Of a stretch of DNA of 45,903 bases, positions 1 through 8,578 are shown one piece after another (position 1 is the first letter of the stretch; every line of letters starts with the position of its first letter). The position numbers and the translations under genes are program-made. Under the pieces are notes generated by a model, which saw only the letters and a list, made by a program, of their open reading frames with translations, did no database searches and was not told the DNA's origin. Source of the DNA: Spirochaetia bacterium (GTDB lineage Bacteria; Spirochaetota; Leptospiria; Leptospirales; Leptonemataceae); contig JAIOPQ010000030.1 in the NCBI GenBank assembly GCA_021413825.1, positions 1-45,903 of the forward strand, written 5' to 3'.

Positions 1-38
1 GGAAATGTTTGAAAGCAGTCTCGACATGCAACAGCACG

Positions 39-1940
39 TTAATTAGCCTTTTCGGAATACATAGAATCAATCACCGAATGATATTTTTCACTGATTACGT
101 GGCGCTTAATGGACATCTTTGCAGACAGTTCATCACCTACCTCGAATGCTTTGGGCAGTAAACGCACATCTGCAACTCGTTCAAAGCTCTTGAAACCGTT
201 CTCTGAGTTGACGGCCTCCTTTACCTGTTCCATGATTTTCTCACGGACTGTTTGATTGGCTGCCAGCTCTTCGTATGTTGCACCGTAGTCGGTAAACTTA
301 TCGCGCACAGGTAGAATCAAAGCTGCCAGATATTTCTGATCCTGGCCCACAACCATGACCTGATCAATAAACGGAGACTGTGCGATTTTGTTTTCAATCG
401 GCACTGGCTCGACGTTTTCCCCATTCAGCAGGACTACAGTTTCCTTTGTCCGTCCAACTATCTTAAGCGTATTGTTATACGTCATGATACCCAAATCGCC
501 CGTATTAAACCAACCATCTGGTGTCAGAACTTTGGCGGTTATGTCAGGGCGCTTGTAATAGCCTTTCATGATCTGTGGTCCGCGCACATGGATTTCTCCC
601 TTCACGCCCTTCTTGGGCGGATACAGAATTGTTCCATTTTCCACGTCTCTTAGACGAATTTCTAATTGTGGAAAAAGGGGACCTACGCTTCCGATTACCA
701 GATGATTGGGTGTGCGAAACGCAAGGCCAGGAGAAGTTTCAGTCAGGCCATATCCCTCAAACAATGGAATTCCAATCGCATTGAAAAATTCGTCGATGTG
801 AAACGGCAAGGCGCCTCCTCCTGAAACAGTGCCGCGCATTCTTCCTCCAGTTGCCTGTCTGATTTTTCTTAGAACAATTGCGTCTAGAATCAGGTTGGGA
901 ATAGAAAGCAAAATGAGCGCGATGAAAGAACGCAGAGCCATCAATGCCGAGACCAGAACATTTCTTCCCGTTGTATCCAAACGGTTACCACGGAAAAAAT
1001 GCAGGGCGCGCTGAACTTCCAGAGCACATGCATAGGCCATCTTGAAGAGAATTTTCTTAACGGAAGATCCGGATTGAATTTTGGACTGAATGCCCTGATA
1101 GATATTCTCCCACAGTCGAGGCGCAGACGCCATAAAGGTAGGTTTAACGATCGCCAGGTCTTCGCGAATATTTCGAATGTTTGTATAATACTGGGCAGCA
1201 CCTCTTGAGACAGTGCCCATTTGAAACACTCGCTCAAAACTGTGCCATACAGGTAGAATAGAAAGAAAGCGATCCTGCGGGCCAATATCAATTGGAATGT
1301 TGCGCAATTGTGAGAGCATGTTCGCATGCGTTAGCATCACACCCTTGGGCTCCCCTGTAGTGCCCGAAGTATATATGATAGTAAAGAGGTCTTCTGGTTT
1401 GATATCCAGAACGCGCTCTTCTACTCGTTTGTCGCCGGAGTCGCGCAACTGTTTTCCTCTGGCAATTACCTGCGCCATCGTTTGGACCTTATCTCCAGTA
1501 GCCAATCCTTGCGGATCCATAAGAATGATGTGCGAAACGTTCTGTAAATGTTTGAGGCTATTCTGTACCTTCCGCAACGTTGCATCGTTTTCAACAAACA
1601 CGATCTTGGCATCCGAGTGTGGGATAATATACCTGATGTCCCCTTCTGTTACGTCAGTTCCGCGAGGAACGTCTGCAGCTCCACTGAGCAGTACACCGTA
1701 GTCTGCAATAATCCATTCTTTGCGGTTCTCGGAGAGAATAACTACGTGCTCGCGGGCTTTCAATCCCAGCTCAATCAATCCTGTGGCGAGCGCCACACCA
1801 GCATCGTAAACCTCGCGAAAGGTAATCGTTTCAAACTCTTTGTTTTTGTTTCTGGTTCCGAATGCAGGCCTGTCGCCGTATTTCTGTGCCGTGTCGTAGT
1901 ACAGTTTGGCCAGGTTATTGGCTGTTACGTTTGAACTCAT
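39..1940 (-). CDS. Long-chain acyl-CoA synthetase (AMP-binding)
   Basis: This 633-residue enzyme of the ANL superfamily would activate fatty acids to acyl-adenylates and then acyl-CoA, at the cytoplasmic face of the membrane. The ATP/AMP signature TSGTTGEPKG lies at residues 191-200, GYGLTET near residue 400, and GWFNTGDLG follows. The length and the hydrophobic insert around residues 335-365 fit the FadD15-like long-chain subgroup. The ATG is preceded by a G-rich ribosome binding site (GGGGAAATCA). It stands alone on the minus strand, 63 bases beyond the end of the AraC regulator gene. Family assignment is secure; chain-length preference cannot be read from the sequence. Confidence 0.93.
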   Translation of the reverse strand: MSSNVTANNLAKLYYDTAQKYGDRPAFGTRNKNKEFETITFREVYDAGVALATGLIELGLKAREHVVILSENRKEWIIADYGVLLSGAADVPRGTDVTEGDIRYIIPHSDAKIVFVENDATLRKVQNSLKHLQNVSHIILMDPQGLATGDKVQTMAQVIARGKQLRDSGDKRVEERVLDIKPEDLFTIIYTSGTTGEPKGVMLTHANMLSQLRNIPIDIGPQDRFLSILPVWHSFERVFQMGTVSRGAAQYYTNIRNIREDLAIVKPTFMASAPRLWENIYQGIQSKIQSGSSVKKILFKMAYACALEVQRALHFFRGNRLDTTGRNVLVSALMALRSFIALILLSIPNLILDAIVLRKIRQATGGRMRGTVSGGGALPFHIDEFFNAIGIPLFEGYGLTETSPGLAFRTPNHLVIGSVGPLFPQLEIRLRDVENGTILYPPKKGVKGEIHVRGPQIMKGYYKRPDITAKVLTPDGWFNTGDLGIMTYNNTLKIVGRTKETVVLLNGENVEPVPIENKIAQSPFIDQVMVVGQDQKYLAALILPVRDKFTDYGATYEELAANQTVREKIMEQVKEAVNSENGFKSFERVADVRLLPKAFEVGDELSAKMSIKRHVISEKYHSVIDSMYSEKAN

Positions 1941-2003
1941 TGATTTCCCCTTCGCTTGCGAAAAGAATATCAGACTTCTTGAATCGAGTCTTGAACGGAG
2001 CGG

Positions 2004-2762
2004 CTATTCGGAGAAAAAAATCGCAGTAAACGGATCTTTCTTTTTTGTAAAATCGCCAGGACCAACACCGAAGGATCTGCGAAAGATTCGCGTAAAATGG
2101 GACTGATCCGCAAATCCACCTTCATGCGCGGCATCCAGCAAGTGCGTATTGTTTGCCAGATAGTCCACAGCCTTCTTTGTTTTTAACCAGAGGCGATAGG
2201 CTGAAAAAGGGACTCCCGTTTCTTCTCTAAATAGATGACGATACCTTTCCACGGAAAGCGCGGCTTCCGCAGCGAGCCGGGGAAGCAGGAAATCCTCCAG
2301 CTGCGCATTCGAAATACTTTTCCGTATGCGCGGGTCGAGATCACGATTTGCTTTTCCGGAGGAATTTTGATTCAGAATTTCCAGTATCTCCGCACGAACG
2401 TTCTTGTTAGCCTTTGTAAGCGCATGCTTGATTTGATCTTTCATTTGATCCGTGAAGAAATCACCCACCTCAAAAACAGTTTGCTTCGCACGCAAACTTC
2501 TGTCGTGAAAAAGATGGTAGCCCGTCGTCATGGGATCCAGATAGAGCAGCGTCAAATTTCCTTCCGCTCCTCGCATTTCATGGCTCAAGCCCGCGGGAAC
2601 AACTGCGGCGCCGTAGGTTTTCCACTCCCCGTCGCGACTGCGCAATTGAACAATCCCTGAATCCGGCAGGCTGATCTGAATAAAATAATGGCTGTGACGA
2701 CCACTTACAAAGCCCTCGCCTCGATATGTTGCAAAATTATCCCAGATGAGAAATTGTTTCAT
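2004..2762 (-). CDS. AraC-family transcriptional regulator
   Basis: A 252-residue protein with an N-terminal cupin-like AraC binding domain (about residues 10-90, with the HEM and LLYLDP strands) and a C-terminal double helix-turn-helix (about 150-245). The second helix-turn-helix shows the typical pattern GGFADQSHFTRIFRRSFG followed by P. It probably senses a small ligand and controls neighbouring genes; the acyl-CoA ligase downstream is a possible target, which is inference. No Shine-Dalgarno is visible before the ATG, and a run of seven TG dinucleotides (CA on the coding strand) sits directly against the start codon. Confidence 0.88.
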   Translation of the reverse strand: MKQFLIWDNFATYRGEGFVSGRHSHYFIQISLPDSGIVQLRSRDGEWKTYGAAVVPAGLSHEMRGAEGNLTLLYLDPMTTGYHLFHDRSLRAKQTVFEVGDFFTDQMKDQIKHALTKANKNVRAEILEILNQNSSGKANRDLDPRIRKSISNAQLEDFLLPRLAAEAALSVERYRHLFREETGVPFSAYRLWLKTKKAVDYLANNTHLLDAAHEGGFADQSHFTRIFRRSFGVGPGDFTKKKDPFTAIFFSE

Positions 2763-2775
2763 GTGTGTGTGTGTG
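2762..2775. repeat. (TG)7 dinucleotide repeat abutting the AraC start codon
   Basis: Seven uninterrupted TG units on the plus strand (CA on the coding strand) lie immediately upstream of the AraC gene ATG and take the place of a ribosome binding site. Slippage here would change leader spacing, not the reading frame. Confidence 0.8.
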
Positions 2776-2780
2776 GATGG

Positions 2781-3212
2781 TTAACCCTTCTTTCGAAATG
2801 AGCCCCGCGCGTAGAGATTCTTTAGTGGCAGTTTTTTTCCAACGCGATAGACATGAAAATCCGAATCTATGGTAATAATTTCAGAAATCGTTTCTGCTTC
2901 CGCCGCCACGATGAGAGAGGCATCCGCCAGATCCATCGGTACATTTGCGTATTTTTCCATCAGCGCCTCGAATCGATCCAGATGAGCTGACTCGATTTGA
3001 AAAATTTCCAGACCGCCTCTCCGCATCCATTCAAGCAATCGTTTGTGTGCTGTCGCATTGCTCAGAAGATAGAATGCCTCTGTGAGAGCGGGCCATGTCG
3101 TGACCAGCCGGCATCGCAGACGCGTTAAAACCGCCTTGATCCCAGCGTGATGTCGATCCCTGGAATCAAACAGAGCGATAATTGGGCCTGCATCAACGAG
3201 AACGCTTTTCAT
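2781..3212 (-). CDS. PIN-domain toxin (VapC-like ribonuclease)
   Basis: A 143-residue PIN-domain protein. The acidic residues expected of the magnesium site are visible: D7 in the N-terminal LVDAGPIIALFD strand, E46 in the helix after WPALTEAF, D97 in the PMDLADASL stretch and D117 near IITIDSDF. PIN toxins of this type cleave RNA and are held inactive by a cognate antitoxin. The gene overlaps the end of the upstream ribbon-helix-helix gene by 20 bases, which is the usual layout of a type II toxin-antitoxin operon. Confidence 0.87.
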   Translation of the reverse strand: MKSVLVDAGPIIALFDSRDRHHAGIKAVLTRLRCRLVTTWPALTEAFYLLSNATAHKRLLEWMRRGGLEIFQIESAHLDRFEALMEKYANVPMDLADASLIVAAEAETISEIITIDSDFHVYRVGKKLPLKNLYARGSFRKKG

Positions 3213-3441
3213 TGAAAACGGCCTTTAGTTTTTTCTTATACGTTTGTGAGAGTGTTCCGTCGCTGTTGGATTCAACTCCAAAAAGGTCCTTGCCCAGTTC
3301 AAAGGAACTCAGGTTAGATTTTTCCAGATCAAAATAATGACGCAAAGCATCCTTTACAATATCAGAGCGAGAGCAGCCCAGGGCTCGCGCACGAGTCGCA
3401 AGAGCGCTTTCCAAATCTCTTGAAAGGCGAACGGTAAGCAT
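3193..3441 (-). CDS. Ribbon-helix-helix antitoxin
   Basis: An 82-residue protein starting MLTVRLSRDLESALATRA, a CopG/RHH fold: a beta strand, then helix A and helix B (GCSRSDIVKDALRHYFD). The C-terminal 40 residues are charged and would wrap the PIN toxin. Antitoxins of this kind also repress their own promoter. It is the first gene of the pair, and its ATG lies beside an AT-rich stretch (3442-3475) that probably holds promoter and operator. No clear inverted repeat was found there. Confidence 0.85.
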   Translation of the reverse strand: MLTVRLSRDLESALATRARALGCSRSDIVKDALRHYFDLEKSNLSSFELGKDLFGVESNSDGTLSQTYKKKLKAVFNEKRSR

Positions 3442-3519
3442 GGTGTCATACAGATTGTATTACAGGGAATGTCAAGCGGGAAGATGAAGGGAGAATGGCC
3501 GAGTCGCCTCTCCCTGTCC

Positions 3520-4584
3520 TCAGCCGGTTTTTCTCAGGCCAAAGTCGCTGATCGTCTGAGCTATCACCGCATTGGATTGCGCTCGATAGATCGGCGGAAT
3601 CATTTCCAACCACTCGCTGTAATCCTTATCTCTCTTGAGTAGAATCAAACCGATCCCTTTGTTCACAAGAGTGCGCAAGAATCTACTGTGGCGGAGTACC
3701 TCGCGAAAAGGCGCGGCGACGGCCAGATATACGTAGTTCGAAAATTCAAGAAAGGATTCTGCTTCGGAAATTCCTTTCATATCTACGGACAGTTTCACCT
3801 CGACTGAAAGAATCTGCGTGTCAGTCATTCCAAGATCGGTAAGGCTTGCAGCGCGTACGCAGACGAGGTCAGGATTTTGCCAGGTTCCGCGATCCGGGAA
3901 TGCATCCGACTTCTGGATTGGTTTGCCGCCAGGACGATCGCATCGAATGACCCATTGTGAATAATTCGTCACAGACTTCACGGCGTGTTGTTGAACAAAG
4001 CGAACCAGTGGACGCGTATCTTTATCGTACAGTGAATATTCGGAAGAGATTTCAAACGGTGCAGTGGTGACGGAAAAAGAACCACCGTGTCCATTTAACA
4101 AATCGGATGAGAGATGAGCCGGATGAACGACAGAGAAACCACCAGAACCAGGAATGCCGGTCGTGAAGCCCGCAAATGAAAGGCATGCCTTGATCCCTTC
4201 GTAAAGCTGAGGAGACAACCCAAACTCGGTGAGCAGTTCCAGGATTTCCTTTTTTGTTAGAGATGGATGAATCGGATCTGGATACCAGAGTGATGTAAGT
4301 CTCCAAAAAACAAGATGCAGTGCACGCCACCTGCGAACCAGGTATTTGGCCGGGGGACGTTTTAGCTTGGGCTTATTTTTTGAGTCGCGAATGGCCAGAC
4401 CAAAGTATTCAAGAATTGGTCTGACATTTCTGCGCGCCTTCTCGTTCTCTTTTAGCTCTTCGGGCATGAATTCCCTGAGGCGTCTTGAACGAGCGCTCTC
4501 CTCTTTCAATGATCGATAACAGCTGAGCACCAATCTGGCAACGCGCTGTAAACGCGGATCAATCCGAAACGAATAAGAAGCCAT
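3520..4584 (-). CDS. Conserved hypothetical with PD-(D/E)XK-like motif
   Basis: A 354-residue soluble protein, not recognised as a named family. The N-terminal 110 residues are rich in Arg and Lys and could form a winged helix. Around residues 235-265 there is a possible PD-(D/E)XK nuclease core: PDLVCVRAAS, then about 14 residues later ILSVEVKLSVD, giving the D...ExK pattern, followed by a helix and the strand YVYLAVAAP. This is common in restriction-type and DNA-repair nucleases. The gene is monocistronic, next to a toxin-antitoxin pair, and preceded by the hairpin array. Nuclease function is inference from one motif. Confidence 0.6.
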   Translation of the reverse strand: MASYSFRIDPRLQRVARLVLSCYRSLKEESARSRRLREFMPEELKENEKARRNVRPILEYFGLAIRDSKNKPKLKRPPAKYLVRRWRALHLVFWRLTSLWYPDPIHPSLTKKEILELLTEFGLSPQLYEGIKACLSFAGFTTGIPGSGGFSVVHPAHLSSDLLNGHGGSFSVTTAPFEISSEYSLYDKDTRPLVRFVQQHAVKSVTNYSQWVIRCDRPGGKPIQKSDAFPDRGTWQNPDLVCVRAASLTDLGMTDTQILSVEVKLSVDMKGISEAESFLEFSNYVYLAVAAPFREVLRHSRFLRTLVNKGIGLILLKRDKDYSEWLEMIPPIYRAQSNAVIAQTISDFGLRKTG

Positions 4585-4845
4585 GCAGCCCGGAATGTGA
4601 GGCGTGCCCGAGAAACGTCAATATCGAAAATTACAATGAGGTCTCTTAACGTCCCTCGCGCCAGCATCGGCTCCGCCATCCATGGCTCACGCCGATGTTT
4701 GTCCATCCATGGACATCAGGATCGACGGCCGCGCCCTGCGGCCTAGGCCGCTCTCGCACATCCATGTGCTCCGCGGCACCTGTGCATCCATGCACAATGA
4801 AGCCCGGTCCGCGAAAGCGGAGGCGCCCGAAAGTATTACAATCCA
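4585..4845. other. Gene-free intergenic region holding the hairpin array
   Basis: This stretch between two minus-strand genes has no credible coding region. Several short open frames cross it on both strands, but they simply read through the palindromes. It is noticeably richer in G and C than its neighbours. Confidence 0.7.
4675..4821 (-). ncRNA. Array of CAUGGAUG hairpins, candidate CsrA-binding RNA
   Basis: Four hairpins share an invariant core (CATCCATG on plus, CAUGGAUG in a minus-strand RNA) but have different, internally complementary stems. They are GCCA/TGGC at 4675-4686, TGTCCA/TGGACA at 4700-4715, GCACA/TGTGC at 4756-4769, and TGTGCA/TGCACA at 4781-4796. The first sits inside an outer stem CATCGGC (4665-4671) with GCCGATG (4691-4697). 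A fifth hairpin (4808-4821, stem TCCGC) has loop UUUC on the minus strand, and a GC palindrome lies at 4738-4751. CA-N-GGA-N-G in a loop is the known CsrA/RsmE recognition element. The array starts just 3' of a minus-strand gene, so it may be a 3' UTR or a separate RNA. The strand is inferred from the motif; no terminator T-tract was found. Confidence 0.55.
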
Positions 4846-5460
4846 CTACCCCGCAGATCCAGCCGCCCAGTCTACGATGATGATCCCATTTGCGCCGAGC
4901 TTTGCATGAAGTTTGGAACCTGGATACATCAGTGGAAGCGCGCTTGCAGGAACTGCATTCACAACCGCTGTTTGATAGGGCGTGTCCACGCCTTCGTAGA
5001 CTGTGAGTGATAGGGTAAATCCATCCACTCCGTCCGCATTCTTGAGCTTCGCGTTTACACTTGAGAGCAGGATGACTTTGATTGGCTTGCCGTGCTCAAG
5101 AATGTGAGCCGCGCTGTTTTCACCCGTTGTCCTGGCCATTGTGATCACGGGCATCTGGGCTGCAAAATCGATGTAGACCTTACTGTGATTGCTGGGATCC
5201 ACTCGCACTGGAACCGCAACGCCCTTGCCGATTTTGGAGAGAAGGATTTCTTGAATGCGCTGCACTGCTGTTGCCTGGAATGGAGGGACTCCGTCGATCA
5301 ACACATTCATGGCGATTGTACACTTGCGTTCTTGCAGGGAATTGTTCACGCGCATTGTGAGACCAGAAGCAGAAAGGCTGATGATTTCACCCCTGCCCAG
5401 TATTCCATTGGCCATGACATTGTCGTCTGTTGAGCCGAGTAAATTTCCAAAAAAGCCCAT
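4846..5460 (-). CDS. Hypothetical protein with two tandem beta-rich repeats
   Basis: A 204-residue protein made of two similar halves (about 18-100 and 118-200). Each runs through a hydrophobic strand segment, a variable loop, a V-P-A/A-V-Q-R segment, a Gly-Lys/Gly-Ser turn with a PV or KL strand, and ends in a V-x-x-D/I-V-D-W strand. The pattern (x-G-x-x-V-x-V-D-P near residues 78-88) matches an uncharacterised bacterial beta domain often found in tandem. No signal peptide or membrane segment is seen. The start follows a run of six G (minus strand, 5466-5471) with five-base spacing. The hairpin array lies immediately 3'. Function unknown. Confidence 0.7.
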   Translation of the reverse strand: MGFFGNLLGSTDDNVMANGILGRGEIISLSASGLTMRVNNSLQERKCTIAMNVLIDGVPPFQATAVQRIQEILLSKIGKGVAVPVRVDPSNHSKVYIDFAAQMPVITMARTTGENSAAHILEHGKPIKVILLSSVNAKLKNADGVDGFTLSLTVYEGVDTPYQTAVVNAVPASALPLMYPGSKLHAKLGANGIIIVDWAAGSAG

Positions 5461-5465
5461 ATCAT

Positions 5466-5471
5466 CCCCCC
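5466..5471 (-). promoter_or_regulatory. G6 ribosome binding site
   Basis: A homopolymeric GGGGGG run, five bases before the ATG at 5460, stands in for the usual GGAGG. The same arrangement occurs before the genes starting at 18858, 19784 (G5) and 22794. Confidence 0.6.
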
Positions 5472-5542
5472 GGATTTCTATTCGTGAAAGTATGAACCTA
5501 TTAGACGACTCGGACTGAATGCAAGCTCAAAAAAATCCAATA

Positions 5543-6607
5543 TTACTCGCCTTCCCATTGGATTGCTTTTAGAAAGCTTTCCTTGTCCTTCAGATTTTTT
5601 TTTGAGATGGGTTTGAGCTCAACGCTCCCTACTTCCTGGCAATCTTTGCCGTTGTTGAACTTAGTATGTGTAATTCTGTCCTGAGTAATAAAGGCCGGTA
5701 AAGTTCCAAGCCATGCCACCTTATCCTTTTGTTCAACGGCGATTATCTTAGCTCTCTCATTTCGCATAACGTTAATCTGAAAACGATTTGTCGGCGTCAA
5801 AGCACTCAAGTTTACAGAACTCCAGTTGCGACCCACGCCTACAGCGCGAAGATCAGCACCAGACCGATTGACTGTCCCTGTAATACAGGTGAACTCTGTC
5901 TTGGGCTCATCAAAGTTCCACCATCCTGAGCGATCTATTTGATCAAATATAAGCGTGCTGACTGACGGGCATTCCGAACGGGACTGCGAATCACATTCCG
6001 CATTGGGACGAGACTCTTTGGCATTGCCTTTGAGATCCCAATCGCCGGTATCATTCCTTCTATAGACGTTGAACGATCCGTATGCAGCTGGCTCCATTTC
6101 CAATCTCAATCGCGCAGAAGAGGCAAGTATGGCTTCGGTTGCGTTCCAGAGAAATCTGAGGCGCACCATGCCTGCAGACTCCAGAATTGCAGGAGAGCCG
6201 TTCACAATCGTGTTTGTAGAAATTCCTGCGAATGCGAAATCGCGGGGCTTGCGCAGTTCCAGAACTTCCGCCCGAACAGCAGCGTTTGCAGGCACCTTGA
6301 AAGAATTCCCCGGAATGCTAATTCGTGTGCCAGATTTGAGCACAAGCTCCGTCGTCTGTCCCACAAGGACAGGAAATGCTTCAACGCCGGATTCACTGGA
6401 CACATTGGCGGAATCTCCGTCGCGGCGATCGAGTGGATCGGACAGGGGTAGATCCTCCGGATTCAGATTCCATCTACGCTCTTGTTCCTGAATGATGCGC
6501 AGGCGCTCTTCCGGCGAAAGTTCGCCTTCAGAGGGACTCTCTGCGCGAATTGTAGCTGCAAGTGCAAGTATGAGCGGAAGGAAAATAGATGTTCGGATTC
6601 GTTGCAT
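5543..6607 (-). CDS. Exported hypothetical protein with ZU5-like beta domain
   Basis: The ATG at 6607 was chosen over an upstream TTG at 6625 because the protein then opens with a clean signal peptide (MQRIRTSIFLPLILALAATI, cleavage after RA). The mature protein has an acidic N-terminus. About residues 80-160 form a domain resembling ZU5-like surface modules of Bacteroidetes and Leptospirales: SGTRISIPGNSF, PANAAVRAEVLEL, then ILESAGMVRLRF. The C-terminal half is beta-rich and unknown, with four cysteines that may pair. It is probably periplasmic or surface exposed. It lies between two other minus-strand genes; no operon partner is evident. Confidence 0.72.
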   Translation of the reverse strand: MQRIRTSIFLPLILALAATIRAESPSEGELSPEERLRIIQEQERRWNLNPEDLPLSDPLDRRDGDSANVSSESGVEAFPVLVGQTTELVLKSGTRISIPGNSFKVPANAAVRAEVLELRKPRDFAFAGISTNTIVNGSPAILESAGMVRLRFLWNATEAILASSARLRLEMEPAAYGSFNVYRRNDTGDWDLKGNAKESRPNAECDSQSRSECPSVSTLIFDQIDRSGWWNFDEPKTEFTCITGTVNRSGADLRAVGVGRNWSSVNLSALTPTNRFQINVMRNERAKIIAVEQKDKVAWLGTLPAFITQDRITHTKFNNGKDCQEVGSVELKPISKKNLKDKESFLKAIQWEGE

Positions 6608-6708
6608 GATTGACTCAAGAATCAAATCGGAAGCGGAGACAAAAACCTTAGCTTAGTGCATGAAATTTCAAGCCCGTGCGATCAGACTTTTGTCTGGATC
6701 GCTCAACA

Positions 6709-8439
6709 TCACTTCCACAATTCGGCTGGTAGGAACATCGAATCTCCTTTGATTCTACCGTACTGAAATCGATTGAAGCCGGATTGCAAACGGTAGTAAG
6801 GCAGAACGTTTCTTCCCAGAGAATTCCTCCAACGCGCAGATTCCAGGTACGGACCTCTGCCTGTTTCAAAGGTTCCTGCCATCAATAGCTGCTTTTGCGT
6901 GACCAACATGGTATTGATCTTTGAAAGACCTGTAAACATGGTGCCGGTCGCCGTGAGTTGTTTCTCTCCCGTCTCAAGCTCAACCCACGTCAAAAAGCTC
7001 AAAGTGGGTGCCTGGCTCTCTGCCCTTGGAGCGTCATCGTTTGCGTAACTCATTGCAAGGGCGTTTTCAACCGGAGTTAATGCCGTGATTTCACCGCTGC
7101 TGTTGCAGCCGTGCGAAGAAGTGAGGAAGGGATCTCCGGCGATCACATTGTTTTTCCATGTCTTTCCATCCCAGGACGGCATGGAAGCCAGGCAGGTCAA
7201 TGTATCCGGGTCTTGATTGCTAAAGCTCAATGCGCCTACAAAAACCTGATCTTTGAAAATCGTAATTGCAGAAAATGATTTCTCGACTCCGCCGCCCGCA
7301 GCGCGCCACTCTTTGCCGTCAAACCTGGCAATATGTAACACAGATTCTTTACCATTTTTTGTGAAATCACCACCTACAATGAGCTCGTCTCGGTATACGA
7401 CCATGGAGCGAATGGCTCCGTTGAAATCTCCCATTGCATCCCACGTTTTCTCTTTTGGGTTCCAGCGCTTTAGATAGCGTGCTTTTGATTGATCTTCATC
7501 TGCTGCAAAGTTTCCACTGGCATACAGCTGACCTTGAAATAGAATCAGATTCCTGACCGGAGAAAGTCCATCGCCCAGGGCCTTCCAACGTTTTTGCTTC
7601 CTGTCAAACGCAGCAACGTTACGAACGATAGCCCCACCAGCCTGGCCAAACTCCCCGGCAACATAAACATTGGCACTGTCCGTTACGATTGCGCTGACAG
7701 GTCCGTTGGTTCCCTGCCCAAGAGACTGCCAGGATGTTCCGTTAAACTGCGCTATATTCTGAATGAATTTGTTGCCATCAACACGATCGAATTTACCGGC
7801 CGCATAGATTCGCCCGGATGAGTCCATGGTAATTGCATTTACTTCGCCCTGGATTCCTTTTCCCACCGGTGCCCAAACCTGTTCATTTTCCGGACCATAC
7901 ATTGGTTGAATCCAGGCAAGCTCGTCGATTGTAAGACCCGACGATGCAGCCCATTTCAAAAACTCAGGATGATCAATGTCGCGAATAAAAATTGTATCGT
8001 TAAGTTTTGAAAGCATGGTTGCAAGTTCGCCCTGCCCGCTGCGCAACATCAAATAGCCCACAGCGCAAATTCGATTCTTTCCATCAATGAAGACTGGATT
8101 GCGATACGGCAACAGGTCGTTTCCTGGACTTGCCTCACGCGTCCAATAATCATGAAGCGCTTCTAGATTTTTTGCGCGTTCAGCGCGCAACTCCTGTGTG
8201 AGACCGGTCGTGTCTACAGCGCGAAGTGATTCTTCCACCAACCTGAGATGGGTTTTCAACAATTGGACTTCCGTCAAGTCGACCGGCACATCAAGGGCTG
8301 CCTTCTCTTTCGCGCTGATTCTAACCCAGTTGGGATTCGCCTGGAGGAGCCTGGAATACAGGTTTGGCGCTGCTATGAGCGAACCGGAACTAAAGATGCA
8401 GGCAAAGAGGATCGTGTGGGCGCGACTGAAACGATTCAT
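6709..8439 (-). CDS. Exported beta-propeller-like repeat protein
   Basis: A 576-residue protein with a signal peptide (MNRFSRAHTILFACIFSSGS, cleavage near LIAAP). Residues 30-190 form a helical domain of unknown type ending in the segment LTIDELAWIQPMYGP. After it come at least five repeats of about 45-50 residues, each with a strand like I-Y-A-A-G-K-F or VYVAGEF, a domain-specific loop, and a W-x-x-L/M-G element (SWQSLGQG, RWKALGDG, TWDAMGDF). This is the pattern of delta-60/Kelch-like propellers in secreted proteins. A binding or structural role is likely but the partner is unknown. Confidence 0.72.
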   Translation of the reverse strand: MNRFSRAHTILFACIFSSGSLIAAPNLYSRLLQANPNWVRISAKEKAALDVPVDLTEVQLLKTHLRLVEESLRAVDTTGLTQELRAERAKNLEALHDYWTREASPGNDLLPYRNPVFIDGKNRICAVGYLMLRSGQGELATMLSKLNDTIFIRDIDHPEFLKWAASSGLTIDELAWIQPMYGPENEQVWAPVGKGIQGEVNAITMDSSGRIYAAGKFDRVDGNKFIQNIAQFNGTSWQSLGQGTNGPVSAIVTDSANVYVAGEFGQAGGAIVRNVAAFDRKQKRWKALGDGLSPVRNLILFQGQLYASGNFAADEDQSKARYLKRWNPKEKTWDAMGDFNGAIRSMVVYRDELIVGGDFTKNGKESVLHIARFDGKEWRAAGGGVEKSFSAITIFKDQVFVGALSFSNQDPDTLTCLASMPSWDGKTWKNNVIAGDPFLTSSHGCNSSGEITALTPVENALAMSYANDDAPRAESQAPTLSFLTWVELETGEKQLTATGTMFTGLSKINTMLVTQKQLLMAGTFETGRGPYLESARWRNSLGRNVLPYYRLQSGFNRFQYGRIKGDSMFLPAELWK

Positions 8440-8578
8440 AAGAAACCTCGAAAATGATTGATTCTTTGACGATCCTGTGACGGCTTATGGGTCAAAAAAC
8501 TCTGCTTTTTGAAAAGACCTGAGAATAATGAAAGACAGGCAAATACTCCCTTATTAGACTCATTAGCGGAGAGCGAGT

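Noticed and set aside
1548..1934. 128-residue plus-strand frame inside the acyl-CoA ligase gene
   Set aside because: Antisense shadow of a clear enzyme; no ribosome binding site or domain.
4506..4909. Four short open frames crossing the hairpin array on both strands
   Set aside because: They have no domain, read through palindromes and overlap real genes; the frames are a by-product of GC-rich repeats.
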